Shown: piece after piece, positions 15,846 through 24,398 of the stretch | How the letters are laid out: every line of letters starts with the position of its first letter | Numbering within the stretch: position 1 is the first letter of the stretch | NCBI GenBank assembly: GCA_016280955.1 | Contig: JAEEHV010000034.1 | Span: 1 to 33,156 of the forward strand | Length of the DNA: 33,156 bases | From: Candidatus Gastranaerophilales bacterium | GTDB taxonomy: Bacteria; Cyanobacteriota; Vampirovibrionia; Gastranaerophilales; Gastranaerophilaceae | Direction of reading: 5' to 3' | Position numbers and translations under genes: made by a program | Notes under the pieces: generated by a model | Told to the model about the DNA's origin: nothing | What the model saw: only the letters and a program-made list of their open reading frames with translations | Databases searched by the model: none

Positions 15846-16928
15846 ATGATAAATAAAGAAAACGTTAGAGATAATCGTGCGGATATACTAAAAGGTATTT
15901 TAATATTATGTGTTGTTTTTGGTCATTCTCTTTCTATGGTAAACGCACTCAGGAATGTGACCTGGAATAGCTCTGTTGTTAATGTGTTCTTTACATCGTT
16001 TGAAATGCCTTTTTTTAGTTTAATATCCGGGTATTTTATTGCTCATTCATTAGAACATAAAAAGCCTTTGGATGTTATAAAAAAAAGACTTTTCAGATTT
16101 ATTCCTGTTTTGTTGATTTGGTGCACAATACCAGAAATAATTAAGATTATTTTTGAATTAGTAAATGATAATCCTTTTACTATATCAGATGTGGTTAAAA
16201 GAGTTTTTAACGCTACATCAGGAAGAAAACTTTGGTTTATTTTTGCATATTTATTTTGCTCAAGTTGGCTTTGTTCTATTGAATTAATTGATAAACATCT
16301 TAAAAGAAAAATAGCAAAGCTTTTAAATCAAGTATTTGCGTGTGCAATATTCCTTATATTCATTCATGTTTCCCCATTATCGTTTGGTTATTCGACATTT
16401 TTGCTTCCGTTTTTTTATGTTGGATACGCACTGGGTAAAATTAAACCTGTTTATTCCGGCAAAGGAAAAATAGCTGTACGGTTCGGATGTTTGGTATTTC
16501 CGATAGTTTTATTCTTTTATCAAGCGGATTATTCTTTTTATTTGTATGGGCAGAATATATTGACTCATATGCATGATGGTAACTCAATAAATGCTATGAC
16601 AATCTATATGATGAGATTTATTTTAGCATTGGTGGGGTGCTGTTTTATTTATGAATGTACTCATTATATATCATTAGAGTCTAGATTAGGAAATTTCCTA
16701 TGCGATATTGGTAAAAACAGTTTATCAATTTATATCCTTTCCATGTATTTACAGGAATTGATAAAAATCATTTTTGGATTATTCATCAAAGAAAATGTAT
16801 TAAGTGATTTTAACGTATTATTTTCTATAGGTCCAATATTCTTTGTGTTATTGATATATGTATGCATACAAACTAAAAAAATAATAAACAGATTTCCTCG
16901 TATCTCAAGATTATTGCTAGGTGATTAA
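15846..16928 (+). CDS. Acyltransferase family 3 (membrane O-acyltransferase)
   Basis: A 360-residue polytopic membrane protein with about ten hydrophobic segments. The N-terminus carries the family signature: RADILKGILILCVVFGHS (11-28), with the catalytic-type His27, then FEMPFFSLISGYFIAHS near 55-71. Family members O-acetylate or otherwise acylate cell-surface glycans, taking acetyl groups from cytoplasmic acetyl-CoA. GAGGA six bases before the ATG sets the start. It sits between the Fe-S protein and the flippase, in the decoration part of the operon. Very AT-rich. No long G or C run, unlike the cluster B acyltransferases. Confidence 0.9.
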   Translation: MINKENVRDNRADILKGILILCVVFGHSLSMVNALRNVTWNSSVVNVFFTSFEMPFFSLISGYFIAHSLEHKKPLDVIKKRLFRFIPVLLIWCTIPEIIKIIFELVNDNPFTISDVVKRVFNATSGRKLWFIFAYLFCSSWLCSIELIDKHLKRKIAKLLNQVFACAIFLIFIHVSPLSFGYSTFLLPFFYVGYALGKIKPVYSGKGKIAVRFGCLVFPIVLFFYQADYSFYLYGQNILTHMHDGNSINAMTIYMMRFILALVGCCFIYECTHYISLESRLGNFLCDIGKNSLSIYILSMYLQELIKIIFGLFIKENVLSDFNVLFSIGPIFFVLLIYVCIQTKKIINRFPRISRLLLGD

Positions 16929-16941
16929 TCGGAGTGAAAGA

Positions 16942-18456
16942 ATGAATCGGAAAATTGGTGTTATTCTTTCTTATGTATTGATGGTGTTTGAGGTTCTTTC
17001 AACATTATTGCTAACGCCTTTTATTATCAGGACGTTGGGGCAAGCTGAATATGGCGTTTTTAAGTTGACTGCATCTATAAACGCATACTTATTACTGTTA
17101 GATTTGGGGGTTGGAAATGCAATTATACGATATATTGCAAAATTTCGAGTTAATAAAGATCGAATTCAAGAAAGGCGTTTTTTAGGCGTTGCAACTGTTT
17201 TTTATACATCTGTCGCTCTTATTGCAGTTATTGCAGGTATCGTTTTAATTGCGATTTTTCCTTCTGCATTTTCTAAAGGTCTTTCTCCAGAAGAAGTTTC
17301 TTTAGGTCAAAAATTATTGTGCATTACAATGGTTAATTCCGCCATAACGTTAGCGACAGCAGCATATAATAACGTTATTATTGCGTATGAAAGATTTTAT
17401 ATATCAAAGGGAAGCTCTATTATACAAATTATAGTTAGAATGATACTTACCTATGTTTCTCTGAAAATGGGAATGGGGAGTGTCGGCATTGTAACTGTAA
17501 ATCTTCTTATGACTATCATCTTGCGATCGTTTGTTGTTATCTATGTTTTTTCCAGCATAAGACTTTTTCCGATGCTTCATGGAGTAAACTTTTCGTTTGT
17601 AAAAGAAATAGTTGTTTATTCCTCCCTAGTACTTTTACAGATGGTCGCAACGCAGTTAAATGCAACCATTGGTCATATATTAATCGGTTCTTTAGTGACT
17701 TCTTCTGCCGTTATTTTGGCTGTGTATGGTATTGGAATGCAAGTTGTTCAATATTTCCAATCTATAGGTAGTGCTTTTAATGGTGTGTTAATGCCAGGAT
17801 TAGTAAAGATGGTAGAAAATAAAGCTTCGCCGAAACAATTGACAGATGAAATGGCTCGAATTGGGCGAATCATTTTTATGATTCTTGTTTTGATATGGTC
17901 TGTATTTGTTATAAACGGAAGAGAGTTTATAATATTGTGGGCTGGTGTTGAAAATGAAGATGCTTTTTATGTCACAGTCATCTTAATGACCGCCTATGTA
18001 CTTATACTTAGCGAGTTAGTTGGATCGCAAATATTATGGGCAATGAACGCCCATAAAGAACAAGCTTACATGAAAATATCAATTGTAATATGCAATCTCG
18101 TGCTGACAATTTTCTTAATTAAATGGAATCCTCTTATTGGAGCAACTATAGGAACTTTCATATCCTTAATATTGGGCGATGTTGGAGTAATGAATTTCAT
18201 TTTTGTTAAAAAGCTAAAAATTAATCTGTCTTATTACTATAAGGCATTATTTAAGGGAATTATATGGTGTGTTTTGATATCGTTGTTTGTCGGTTATCTC
18301 GTTAATTTAGTGTTACCCATTGGTTGGATTTGGTTCTTTGTTAAATCTTTTGTAATGGTTGTTGTGTATGCGGCATCAATGCTTCTATTTGGATTTAATC
18401 AATATGAAAAGAATCTATGTAAGTCTATAATAAAAAAGATAAAAGAGGTAAATTAG
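16942..18456 (+). CDS. Wzx-type repeat-unit flippase (cluster A)
   Basis: A polysaccharide biosynthesis (MOP/MATE superfamily) membrane protein with 12-14 hydrophobic segments, expected to flip lipid-linked repeat units across the inner membrane. I start at ATG 16942 (504 residues, MNRKIGVILSYVLMVFEVLS): GGAG at 16931-16934 is 7 bases upstream, whereas the in-frame GTG at 16921 overlaps the previous stop. Visible: LLTPFIIRTLGQAEYGVFKL near 23-42, the usual first-loop signature, and a conserved-type Arg in the next helix. The stop is one base before the truncated fnlA copy. Together with the EpsG-like gene it defines cluster A as Wzx/Wzy-dependent. Confidence 0.92.
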   Translation: MNRKIGVILSYVLMVFEVLSTLLLTPFIIRTLGQAEYGVFKLTASINAYLLLLDLGVGNAIIRYIAKFRVNKDRIQERRFLGVATVFYTSVALIAVIAGIVLIAIFPSAFSKGLSPEEVSLGQKLLCITMVNSAITLATAAYNNVIIAYERFYISKGSSIIQIIVRMILTYVSLKMGMGSVGIVTVNLLMTIILRSFVVIYVFSSIRLFPMLHGVNFSFVKEIVVYSSLVLLQMVATQLNATIGHILIGSLVTSSAVILAVYGIGMQVVQYFQSIGSAFNGVLMPGLVKMVENKASPKQLTDEMARIGRIIFMILVLIWSVFVINGREFIILWAGVENEDAFYVTVILMTAYVLILSELVGSQILWAMNAHKEQAYMKISIVICNLVLTIFLIKWNPLIGATIGTFISLILGDVGVMNFIFVKKLKINLSYYYKALFKGIIWCVLISLFVGYLVNLVLPIGWIWFFVKSFVMVVVYAASMLLFGFNQYEKNLCKSIIKKIKEVN

Positions 18457-18457
18457 T

Positions 18458-18841
18458 ATGACTATTTTCAATGGCAAGACTCTCCTGATTACAGGTGGCA
18501 CGGGTAGTTTCGGCAATGCGGTTCTCAACCGCTTTTTGCAGACGGATATCGGCGAAATTCGCATTTTCAGCCGCGATGAAAAGAAGCAGGACGACATGCG
18601 CCACGAGTTTCAGGCCAAGATGCCGGAAGCTGCCGACAAGATCAAGTTCTATATTGGCGATGTGCGCGACCTCCAGAGTGTCAAGAATGCGATGCACGGG
18701 GTTGATTACATTTTCCATGCTGCAGCCCTCAAGCAAGTGCCGAGCTGCGAATTTTTCCCGCTCGAAGCTGTCAAGACCAACGTGTTCGGTACGGACAACG
18801 TGCTTACTGCTGCAATTGACGAGGGTGTCAAGAACGTGGTT
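18458..18841 (+). repeat. Inverted repeat arm 2: fnlA 5' part
   Basis: Counterpart of the arm at 526-915 in opposite orientation, about 384 bases, differing mainly at third codon positions. The longest exact shared stretch is about 59 bases, within 18746-18805. Long enough for homologous recombination. Confidence 0.9.
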
Positions 18842-18850
18842 ATTGGTTGA
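18458..18850 (+). pseudogene. Truncated fnlA copy
   Basis: The start of a second FnlA-type UDP-GlcNAc 4,6-dehydratase, opening one base after the wzx stop. Residues 1-128 match the intact copy at 1-915 almost exactly (GGTGSFG present). Homology ends abruptly after codon 128 (18841); two foreign codons and TGA follow. STDKA and MGTSK, which carry catalytic residues, are lost, so it cannot be active. It keeps the G/C-rich codon style of the intact copy and contrasts sharply with the AT-rich wzx before it. The stop is 3 bases from the stop of the convergent aldo/keto reductase gene. It marks a recombination or insertion junction at the end of cluster A, whose operon probably once continued through fnlA. 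Confidence 0.93.
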
Positions 18851-18853
18851 TGA

Positions 18854-19861
18854 TTAAATCGATGTCAACAATTTGAAGTTTTCCTCTGATAAACGGCTAG
18901 TTGCAATTTCTATATTCTGCTTAATTTGATCTAGCGTTGTAGAACCCAACACTACTGCAGGAGAATGTTCATTTGAAAAGACGAATTTATACGCATATGG
19001 TGTAACAACTTCCGTTTTCAGATTTTGTTTAATAGCGTTTATTTTCTTTATATAAGATTCATAGTTAGAGCGTTCTGAACCACCAACATTCCAAGACATT
19101 CGACTAGGCTCATTAAAAACCGTTTGGAGATTATATTTGCCAGACAACAAACCTCTTGCGAGAGCCCCCCTAGTTAGTATTGTTATTTTGTTATTTTGAC
19201 AGTAAGGGAATATCTCTTTTTCCGCACTCCTATTCAACAACGAATAATCACATTCACAAGCAGAACATTCGTTTCCCGATTTCTCTTGAAAACGCTTTAA
19301 CACATTTATTCTATTTGTACTAATTCCATAATGACGAATAAAACCTTCAGCTTTTAAAATCCTAAAAGCCTTAATAAAAGAATCCATGTCTTGAGGATTA
19401 TCATCATGGCAGAGTAGTAAATCTATATAAGGAGTTTGCAACCGTCCACAACAAGCATGACCGCACAAACGAAGTAACTCCGGGCTCCTTTTTAAGACAT
19501 CAAATTCCTTGTATTTAAAAATTTTATTATATAAAATGTTGGCCATTCTTCTTACATATTTACTTCTTGATACGCCAAAGTCAGCCTCACGTCTTCCATA
19601 CCATCCAATCTTCGAAACAATTTTAACTTTAGAACGATATCCATCCAAAAGTGCCTTGCCCAAAAGAATTTCGCACTGACCATCCGGGAAACCATATGAT
19701 TCTGCTACATCGACAAAATTCACCCCATTATCTATTGCGAAGCGAATAATCTGTATAGCATCCGCTTCCGACACCTTGTTATTCCACTGCGCTCCAAAAT
19801 TCCAGCAGCCAAGGCCTATTACTGATAATTTGCCAAACTTACCGTTTTCAGTATATAGCAT
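18854..19861 (-). CDS. Aldo/keto reductase (last gene of cluster B)
   Basis: A 335-residue NAD(P)H-dependent aldo/keto reductase. The catalytic tetrad is visible: D51 and Y56 in FVDVAESYG, K84 in VSKIGWYG, H152 in LLLCHDD. GISTNR and LGSTTLDQIKQNIE near the C-terminus match the cofactor-binding end. The frame is open further upstream, but I start at ATG 19861: GGGAG (19875-19871) is well spaced from it and too close to the ATG at 19870; upstream codons overlap the flippase gene. An extra, Cys-containing segment (about 103-140) lies between strands. Its role may be reducing a keto-sugar of the cluster B repeat unit, or an unrelated passenger function. It ends 3 bases from the truncated fnlA copy. 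Confidence 0.88.
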   Translation of the reverse strand: MLYTENGKFGKLSVIGLGCWNFGAQWNNKVSEADAIQIIRFAIDNGVNFVDVAESYGFPDGQCEILLGKALLDGYRSKVKIVSKIGWYGRREADFGVSRSKYVRRMANILYNKIFKYKEFDVLKRSPELLRLCGHACCGRLQTPYIDLLLCHDDNPQDMDSFIKAFRILKAEGFIRHYGISTNRINVLKRFQEKSGNECSACECDYSLLNRSAEKEIFPYCQNNKITILTRGALARGLLSGKYNLQTVFNEPSRMSWNVGGSERSNYESYIKKINAIKQNLKTEVVTPYAYKFVFSNEHSPAVVLGSTTLDQIKQNIEIATSRLSEENFKLLTSI

Positions 19862-19866
19862 ATCGT

Positions 19867-21396
19867 TCATCTCCCTATTTTCTTTTTTAGAAATAATTTT
19901 ACTTTTTGCTTCATCAAAGCGTCTAAACCAACAAACCAAATAGTCAAAGAAACAATCAAAAGTGATATTAGCACCTTCATTATGAAACAAAACAGGTCGC
20001 TGTCCAAATAAAATTCTATAACGGACCCCATAAGCCATGAAAAGGGCCAGGCAACAAAAGACACTTTTAAGCAACAAAGAAACATTATTAAAATTCTTCT
20101 TCGAGGGTAATTAACGATTTTTACAAGAAGAATTGGTTTAACAACAAAACTAAGCACAGATTGCGCTATCAGCATCACAACAGCAGACGAAACCGGAGAA
20201 TACCCCAACTTGAAACACAAAAACATCGCGCCAAAGCCACAAAAAAGAACTAGAGGCGACATAATAGCATTTTCGCGAATTTGCCCTTTCGCTGACAATG
20301 CCGTATAAAAAGATTGGTCAAACACAGCAGCTAAACTTGTCAGCACCGCCAATTGCAAAAATTTTGGAGCATATTCAGGCACAATCCCTAGCCATATTTT
20401 CAGTAATGGTTCCGCAACCATACAAATCGGGACACAAAGCAGTAACATCATGTAATAAGAGTATTTGGCAGATTCCAACAGAAGATTTTGGCTTTCTTCA
20501 TAATTTTTCGCAGCATACTGTTTGACTATCTGCGGATTTACCGCTGTTCTAAAATTACCCACAAATTGATTTGCTGCCATATTCACTTGGTTTGCCACAG
20601 CGCGAGCAGCAACAACGGCTGGAGAAAAGAATGCGTTTATAAGGACCAAAACACCTTGATTGCAAAGCGCAACCGCTGTTGAAGAAATCAAATTCCATCC
20701 CGAATAAGACAAAACATCCTTAAAAATGTCTTTTTTCAGAATTAAGGAATAACGGCATTCCTTAAAATTCCGAACACAATATAATCTATAATACATCGCT
20801 ACTCCGAATTGAACCACGCAAAGTAATACTGCATATACTTTAAGTTTATCCCAAGTACTAATGGTTAACAAATATACAATTGCCAATTTTAACGAAACTT
20901 CAACAATACTGACATACGCATATACGCTCATTCGTTCATGACTAACAATAGATGCATTATATGGGACTTGAGTAATCGTGACAAACGAAGTCAAAATGCT
21001 GATATGATAAGCAAAAACCGCAGCATTCAGTCTTTCAGGCGATACAACCAACTTATTATACACATACCACAAGCCTGCGGTTTCCGCAACCACAGCAATA
21101 ATCAAAGACAATAAAATATGGACAGAAAGGACAGTTGAAAAAGTATCCTTTAATTTTTTGAAATCACCGGTACCCAATTCATACGTCAAAAAACGAGAAG
21201 AACCAACGGTCAATGCATTATTGACAAATGATAGCAAAGCGACTATTCCACCAACCGTCTGGTAAGAACCAAAATCATCAATGCCAAGAACTCGCAACAC
21301 GACTCTAGACGTAAATAAAGAAACGCCCATTGTGAAGAGCATCCTAAAATACAGAAATAGGGTATTTTTTGCGATTCTTTTAGTATTTTCACTCAT
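19867..21396 (-). CDS. Wzx-type flippase / oligosaccharide transporter (cluster B)
   Basis: A 509-residue polytopic protein with about 12-14 hydrophobic segments, MOP superfamily. Visible: NTLFLYFRMLFTMGVSLFTSRVVLRVLGIDDFGSYQTVGG at 12-51, the typical first helix and loop, and an SRFLTYELG segment that is common in one branch of these flippases. It begins 3 bases after the Fe-S protein stop and its end overlaps the start region of the aldo/keto reductase. It is distinct in sequence from the cluster A flippase, so each cluster has its own exporter. Confidence 0.92.
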   Translation of the reverse strand: MSENTKRIAKNTLFLYFRMLFTMGVSLFTSRVVLRVLGIDDFGSYQTVGGIVALLSFVNNALTVGSSRFLTYELGTGDFKKLKDTFSTVLSVHILLSLIIAVVAETAGLWYVYNKLVVSPERLNAAVFAYHISILTSFVTITQVPYNASIVSHERMSVYAYVSIVEVSLKLAIVYLLTISTWDKLKVYAVLLCVVQFGVAMYYRLYCVRNFKECRYSLILKKDIFKDVLSYSGWNLISSTAVALCNQGVLVLINAFFSPAVVAARAVANQVNMAANQFVGNFRTAVNPQIVKQYAAKNYEESQNLLLESAKYSYYMMLLLCVPICMVAEPLLKIWLGIVPEYAPKFLQLAVLTSLAAVFDQSFYTALSAKGQIRENAIMSPLVLFCGFGAMFLCFKLGYSPVSSAVVMLIAQSVLSFVVKPILLVKIVNYPRRRILIMFLCCLKVSFVAWPFSWLMGSVIEFYLDSDLFCFIMKVLISLLIVSLTIWFVGLDALMKQKVKLFLKKKIGR

Positions 21397-21399
21397 AGC

Positions 21400-22563
21400 T
21401 TAAATAGGTTGATTAAGGATTCTTTTCAAAATTGTTTTTATTGCAGTCTTTTTGGGAACAACCGCCAAATATGCAGAGAACAACCCTTTTTTAGATAGGG
21501 TATTCCCAAAAACGTCTCTTTGGGGATCTTTATTCCAGGGATGTTCAATCCTTGGATTTTGCTTGGAAATTTCTTCATATGAAACTTTTTCTACGACACA
21601 AACATCTTTAAGGTAATCTAAAATTTTTTGACCTTTAGATGTATTAATTGTCATTATCGACGTCCCTCTTGCATTGTAGTATCGCTGATTTGGGTCAGCC
21701 CCATGAAAATCGCCTAATGTCAAATCGGACCAGCGATTTTCACCACAATGTTTACACTTATAGCAAGCATCACGTTGCAACAAATGGAAGGCTCTTCCCA
21801 AAATAGTGCTATAAAATGACTTGAAAATTATTTTGCCATTGGAAAAAGTCATTTTCATCCACTGCGGAATCCAAGACGGCCCACCAACAACCCGCAAATT
21901 TAGGGATTTGATTTTTTTATTTTTTGCAACGATATCAAGATACTCCCGAATTACTTTTTCAGAAGTCGATCCCTTGCATACAAAATCAACCAGGAACAGA
22001 TTGTCAGGGATTTTGCCGATACACGAAACCAAAGCAGCGACTTCACAAGGACATCCAGAAAATAGAATTGGTATTCCAGATAAAAGTTCTTTCTTTATCA
22101 GACGATAAATTCCATTTTTTCTTGCCTGAATGTATTTTGCCACCCTAATATTCTTCAAATCATCCAGACTATCTAATAAAACAAATTCTGTAAGCCTAAA
22201 ATCTTCCGACCAAATAACACCTGCAAACTTTCCTTGCGGATATTCTCTTTTAAACCATTCAACGATATGCGTAAAGTAGCCGCCACTCGATGACATTTCT
22301 ACGATTTCTGGATTTTGGGAGTACCCTGCATAACATTCTCGACTTTCGACCGTTCGAGAAGGCTCTTTTAACTGAGGACATGAGCGAATGCAAGCGTTGC
22401 AGTGTATGCAATCTTCGTTATTTATATCAGGAAAACGGAAACCTTCACCATCTTCCTTGAAATGGATAATTTGCTTTGGGCATACATTGGCACAAGCTTC
22501 ACATCCACAGCAGTCAGTGAAGGGCATGTTCTGAAAAACAGGAAAATCACTCTGAACGCCCAT
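21400..22563 (-). CDS. Fe-S protein, coenzyme F420 hydrogenase/dehydrogenase beta-subunit family (second copy)
   Basis: 387 residues from ATG 22563 (AAGG upstream; an in-frame TTG at 22575 lacks a better site). Two ferredoxin motifs: C18-C21-C24-C28-Pro and C52-C55-C58-C62-Pro. The body has MSSSGGYFTHIVEWF, FSGCPCEVAALVSCI and LQRDACYKCKHCGENRWSDLT, the same blocks in the same order as the cluster A protein at 14624, though overall similarity looks moderate. It overlaps the end of the pyruvyl transferase family gene by 17 bases, so the pair is translationally linked. The substrate is unknown; a redox step on a sugar or on a pyruvyl group is possible. Confidence 0.87.
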   Translation of the reverse strand: MGVQSDFPVFQNMPFTDCCGCEACANVCPKQIIHFKEDGEGFRFPDINNEDCIHCNACIRSCPQLKEPSRTVESRECYAGYSQNPEIVEMSSSGGYFTHIVEWFKREYPQGKFAGVIWSEDFRLTEFVLLDSLDDLKNIRVAKYIQARKNGIYRLIKKELLSGIPILFSGCPCEVAALVSCIGKIPDNLFLVDFVCKGSTSEKVIREYLDIVAKNKKIKSLNLRVVGGPSWIPQWMKMTFSNGKIIFKSFYSTILGRAFHLLQRDACYKCKHCGENRWSDLTLGDFHGADPNQRYYNARGTSIMTINTSKGQKILDYLKDVCVVEKVSYEEISKQNPRIEHPWNKDPQRDVFGNTLSKKGLFSAYLAVVPKKTAIKTILKRILNQPI

Positions 22564-23794
22564 ATCCACCTTCAAAAGCGCTTAAAATCTTTTTCATAGA
22601 AGAATTATAACTTTGTTGTTGTTTTTCCGCAAAGGATTTACAAAAATCCACAGGAAATTCTAGCACCTTTTGCACGACTTCATCAGCATCAGGCAACTTG
22701 CTTTTATCCAAATATGAATATCTATATTTATCCAATTCAGCGGCTTTTAGAATGTGATATGTTTTGCTAGAATCTGTTATATATTGCTTACGAAGCCCCC
22801 ATAAAGTTTTTTTGAACGTTCCGTATGAATCAAAATTGAAAAAAGGAACAGCATTGTGCAGAGCAACAACAATCGGATGCATACGTTCCCCAACATACCC
22901 CTTTGAGTATTTGATTAAAGCATACCAATCTATTGGAGAAAGAGGTAAATTTATTGAATGTTTCAAACCACAATCATTTAAAATTTCAGGAACAGGCAAT
23001 GCAACAGGGATAAGTCCTTTTTTTTGAAAAAGGTCTGCCATATTTTGCAAATAACCGTTAGGAAGCAAATTTTGCCAAAAACTGAATAAAACATAATTTT
23101 CGGGAAGCGAATATCGTTTTAATATTTCGCTTTTTTCAGGTAACATTAAATAATTGTTCTGATTAAATGCAAATACTGGATCTGGTGAAATATCTATATC
23201 GTTTCTCCCTGTTATCGTTTGCACCATTTCACGAGTCCATTCATCTCGAGTGCTAATCTTTGAATAGTTATTCATGCATTCTTTCATAACACGCTTTTCG
23301 TTTTCATTCATCCGAAAATAGGGACAATTTTGAGAGGATACCGAAAATGCAACCGCTTTTAGATTTTTTGAGGTTTTGGAAAGAAAACCTCCCTGAAAAA
23401 CATTTTCCAAATCTTCAACAGAACAAATTTTATTTCTTACAAATCTTAATCTACGTTTTGAGAAAATAACTCTATCTGATTGAGGAACATATTTAAACAA
23501 AGCATCACTTCCCGCAAATACTGCATCAAGTTGTAATCGCTCTATTTCTTTTACAACATCATCTTCAGTTCGGCACAATTTTGTTAAAGGCATATTGCGT
23601 TCCGCAAACCGCATATGCATTTGAACTTGCTCAGCAGGAATACGCTTACTATACATATCTTCTAAATCCAACGGATACCAATGAATAACAATGGGTTCAT
23701 GCCCGATGCTTTTTAGGTATCCTATTGTAGAAATGCACTGCAGTTGAGCCCCAAAATTAGGGACACAATAATATGTTAAAATACCTATTTTCAC
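22547..23794 (-). CDS. Polysaccharide pyruvyl transferase family protein (second copy)
   Basis: A 415-residue member of the same family as the 13465 gene. Visible: GILTYYCVPNFGAQLQC near 4-20, VFAGSDALFKYV near 92-103, KAVAFSVSSQN, STRDEWTREMV and SPDPVFAFN in order. The C-terminal motif is changed: YVGERMHPIVVALHN replaces the usual DSFH-type block, so it may be a divergent branch and its exact reaction is uncertain. It uses a GTG start at 23794 with AAGGA eight bases upstream, inside the end of the previous gene. It is followed by the Fe-S protein in overlap. Confidence 0.84.
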   Translation of the reverse strand: MKIGILTYYCVPNFGAQLQCISTIGYLKSIGHEPIVIHWYPLDLEDMYSKRIPAEQVQMHMRFAERNMPLTKLCRTEDDVVKEIERLQLDAVFAGSDALFKYVPQSDRVIFSKRRLRFVRNKICSVEDLENVFQGGFLSKTSKNLKAVAFSVSSQNCPYFRMNENEKRVMKECMNNYSKISTRDEWTREMVQTITGRNDIDISPDPVFAFNQNNYLMLPEKSEILKRYSLPENYVLFSFWQNLLPNGYLQNMADLFQKKGLIPVALPVPEILNDCGLKHSINLPLSPIDWYALIKYSKGYVGERMHPIVVALHNAVPFFNFDSYGTFKKTLWGLRKQYITDSSKTYHILKAAELDKYRYSYLDKSKLPDADEVVQKVLEFPVDFCKSFAEKQQQSYNSSMKKILSAFEGGYGRSE

Positions 23795-23806
23795 AAATTT
23801 ATCCTT

Positions 23807-24367
23807 CTATGCAAAATGACTATAATCATTTTTACGGTTATATCCGTATTCATATTTTTTTTGTTCGCGATGTCCAATAACCTTGGCGGGAACGCCCGCA
23901 ACAACTGTATATGGAGGGACATCTTTAGTGACTATAGCGCCAGAAGCGACTACAGCGCCTTCACCAATAGTGATTCCTGGAAGAATTATTGAGCGAGAGC
24001 AAATCCATGCATAATCGTTTATCGTAACAGGAGCACCTTTGCCACAGAAATGAACATCATTGTAATCATGATTTAACGTCCAAACAATAGCTTCATAAGC
24101 AATTGTTACATTATTCCCTATAGAGAGCCCCTTGCGACCATCAAGCAGAACTTTTGGGCCTATCGAGCACCCCTCACCTATTGTAATTTTTTTTGGTGAA
24201 CGGATGTGAAAACCTTGATAAAAGCGTACATTTGAGGACGCTTTTAATCCCAAGATCTTCAAGCCCAAAATTCTTAAACGTTTACTAGGAATATGTGCAA
24301 GAAAATCATTACAGATAATCCAGATTAAACCATTTCTGAAACCATTATAGTGCTGTTTAATATGCAT
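23807..24367 (-). CDS. Left-handed beta-helix acetyltransferase (maa/WbbJ-like)
   Basis: A soluble hexapeptide-repeat O-acetyltransferase of about 186 residues from ATG 24367. The open frame extends to a TTG at 24409, overlapping the previous gene, with no clear ribosome site at either start. Hexapeptide coils run through most of the protein (KKITIGEGCSIGPKVLL, LSIGNNVTIAYEAIV, PGITIGEGAVVASGAIV). TLNHDYND holds the usual catalytic His, and PYTVVAGVPAKVIG closes the domain. These enzymes acetylate sugars using acetyl-CoA in the cytoplasm. The target is probably a sugar of the cluster B unit or its precursor. Confidence 0.88.
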   Translation of the reverse strand: MHIKQHYNGFRNGLIWIICNDFLAHIPSKRLRILGLKILGLKASSNVRFYQGFHIRSPKKITIGEGCSIGPKVLLDGRKGLSIGNNVTIAYEAIVWTLNHDYNDVHFCGKGAPVTINDYAWICSRSIILPGITIGEGAVVASGAIVTKDVPPYTVVAGVPAKVIGHREQKKYEYGYNRKNDYSHFA

Positions 24368-24398
24368 AAAAAATGTTCGTTGTGGGTACAAGAAAAAA

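Noticed and set aside
19862..20077. N-terminal extension of the aldo/keto reductase frame (72 codons more)
   Set aside because: It overlaps the flippase gene, has no family similarity, and a well-spaced GGGAG supports the start at 19861.
23041..23062. Sequence resembling the 1253-1280 palindrome region
   Set aside because: It lies in pyruvyl transferase coding sequence, the palindrome is broken, and the match is short; probably chance.
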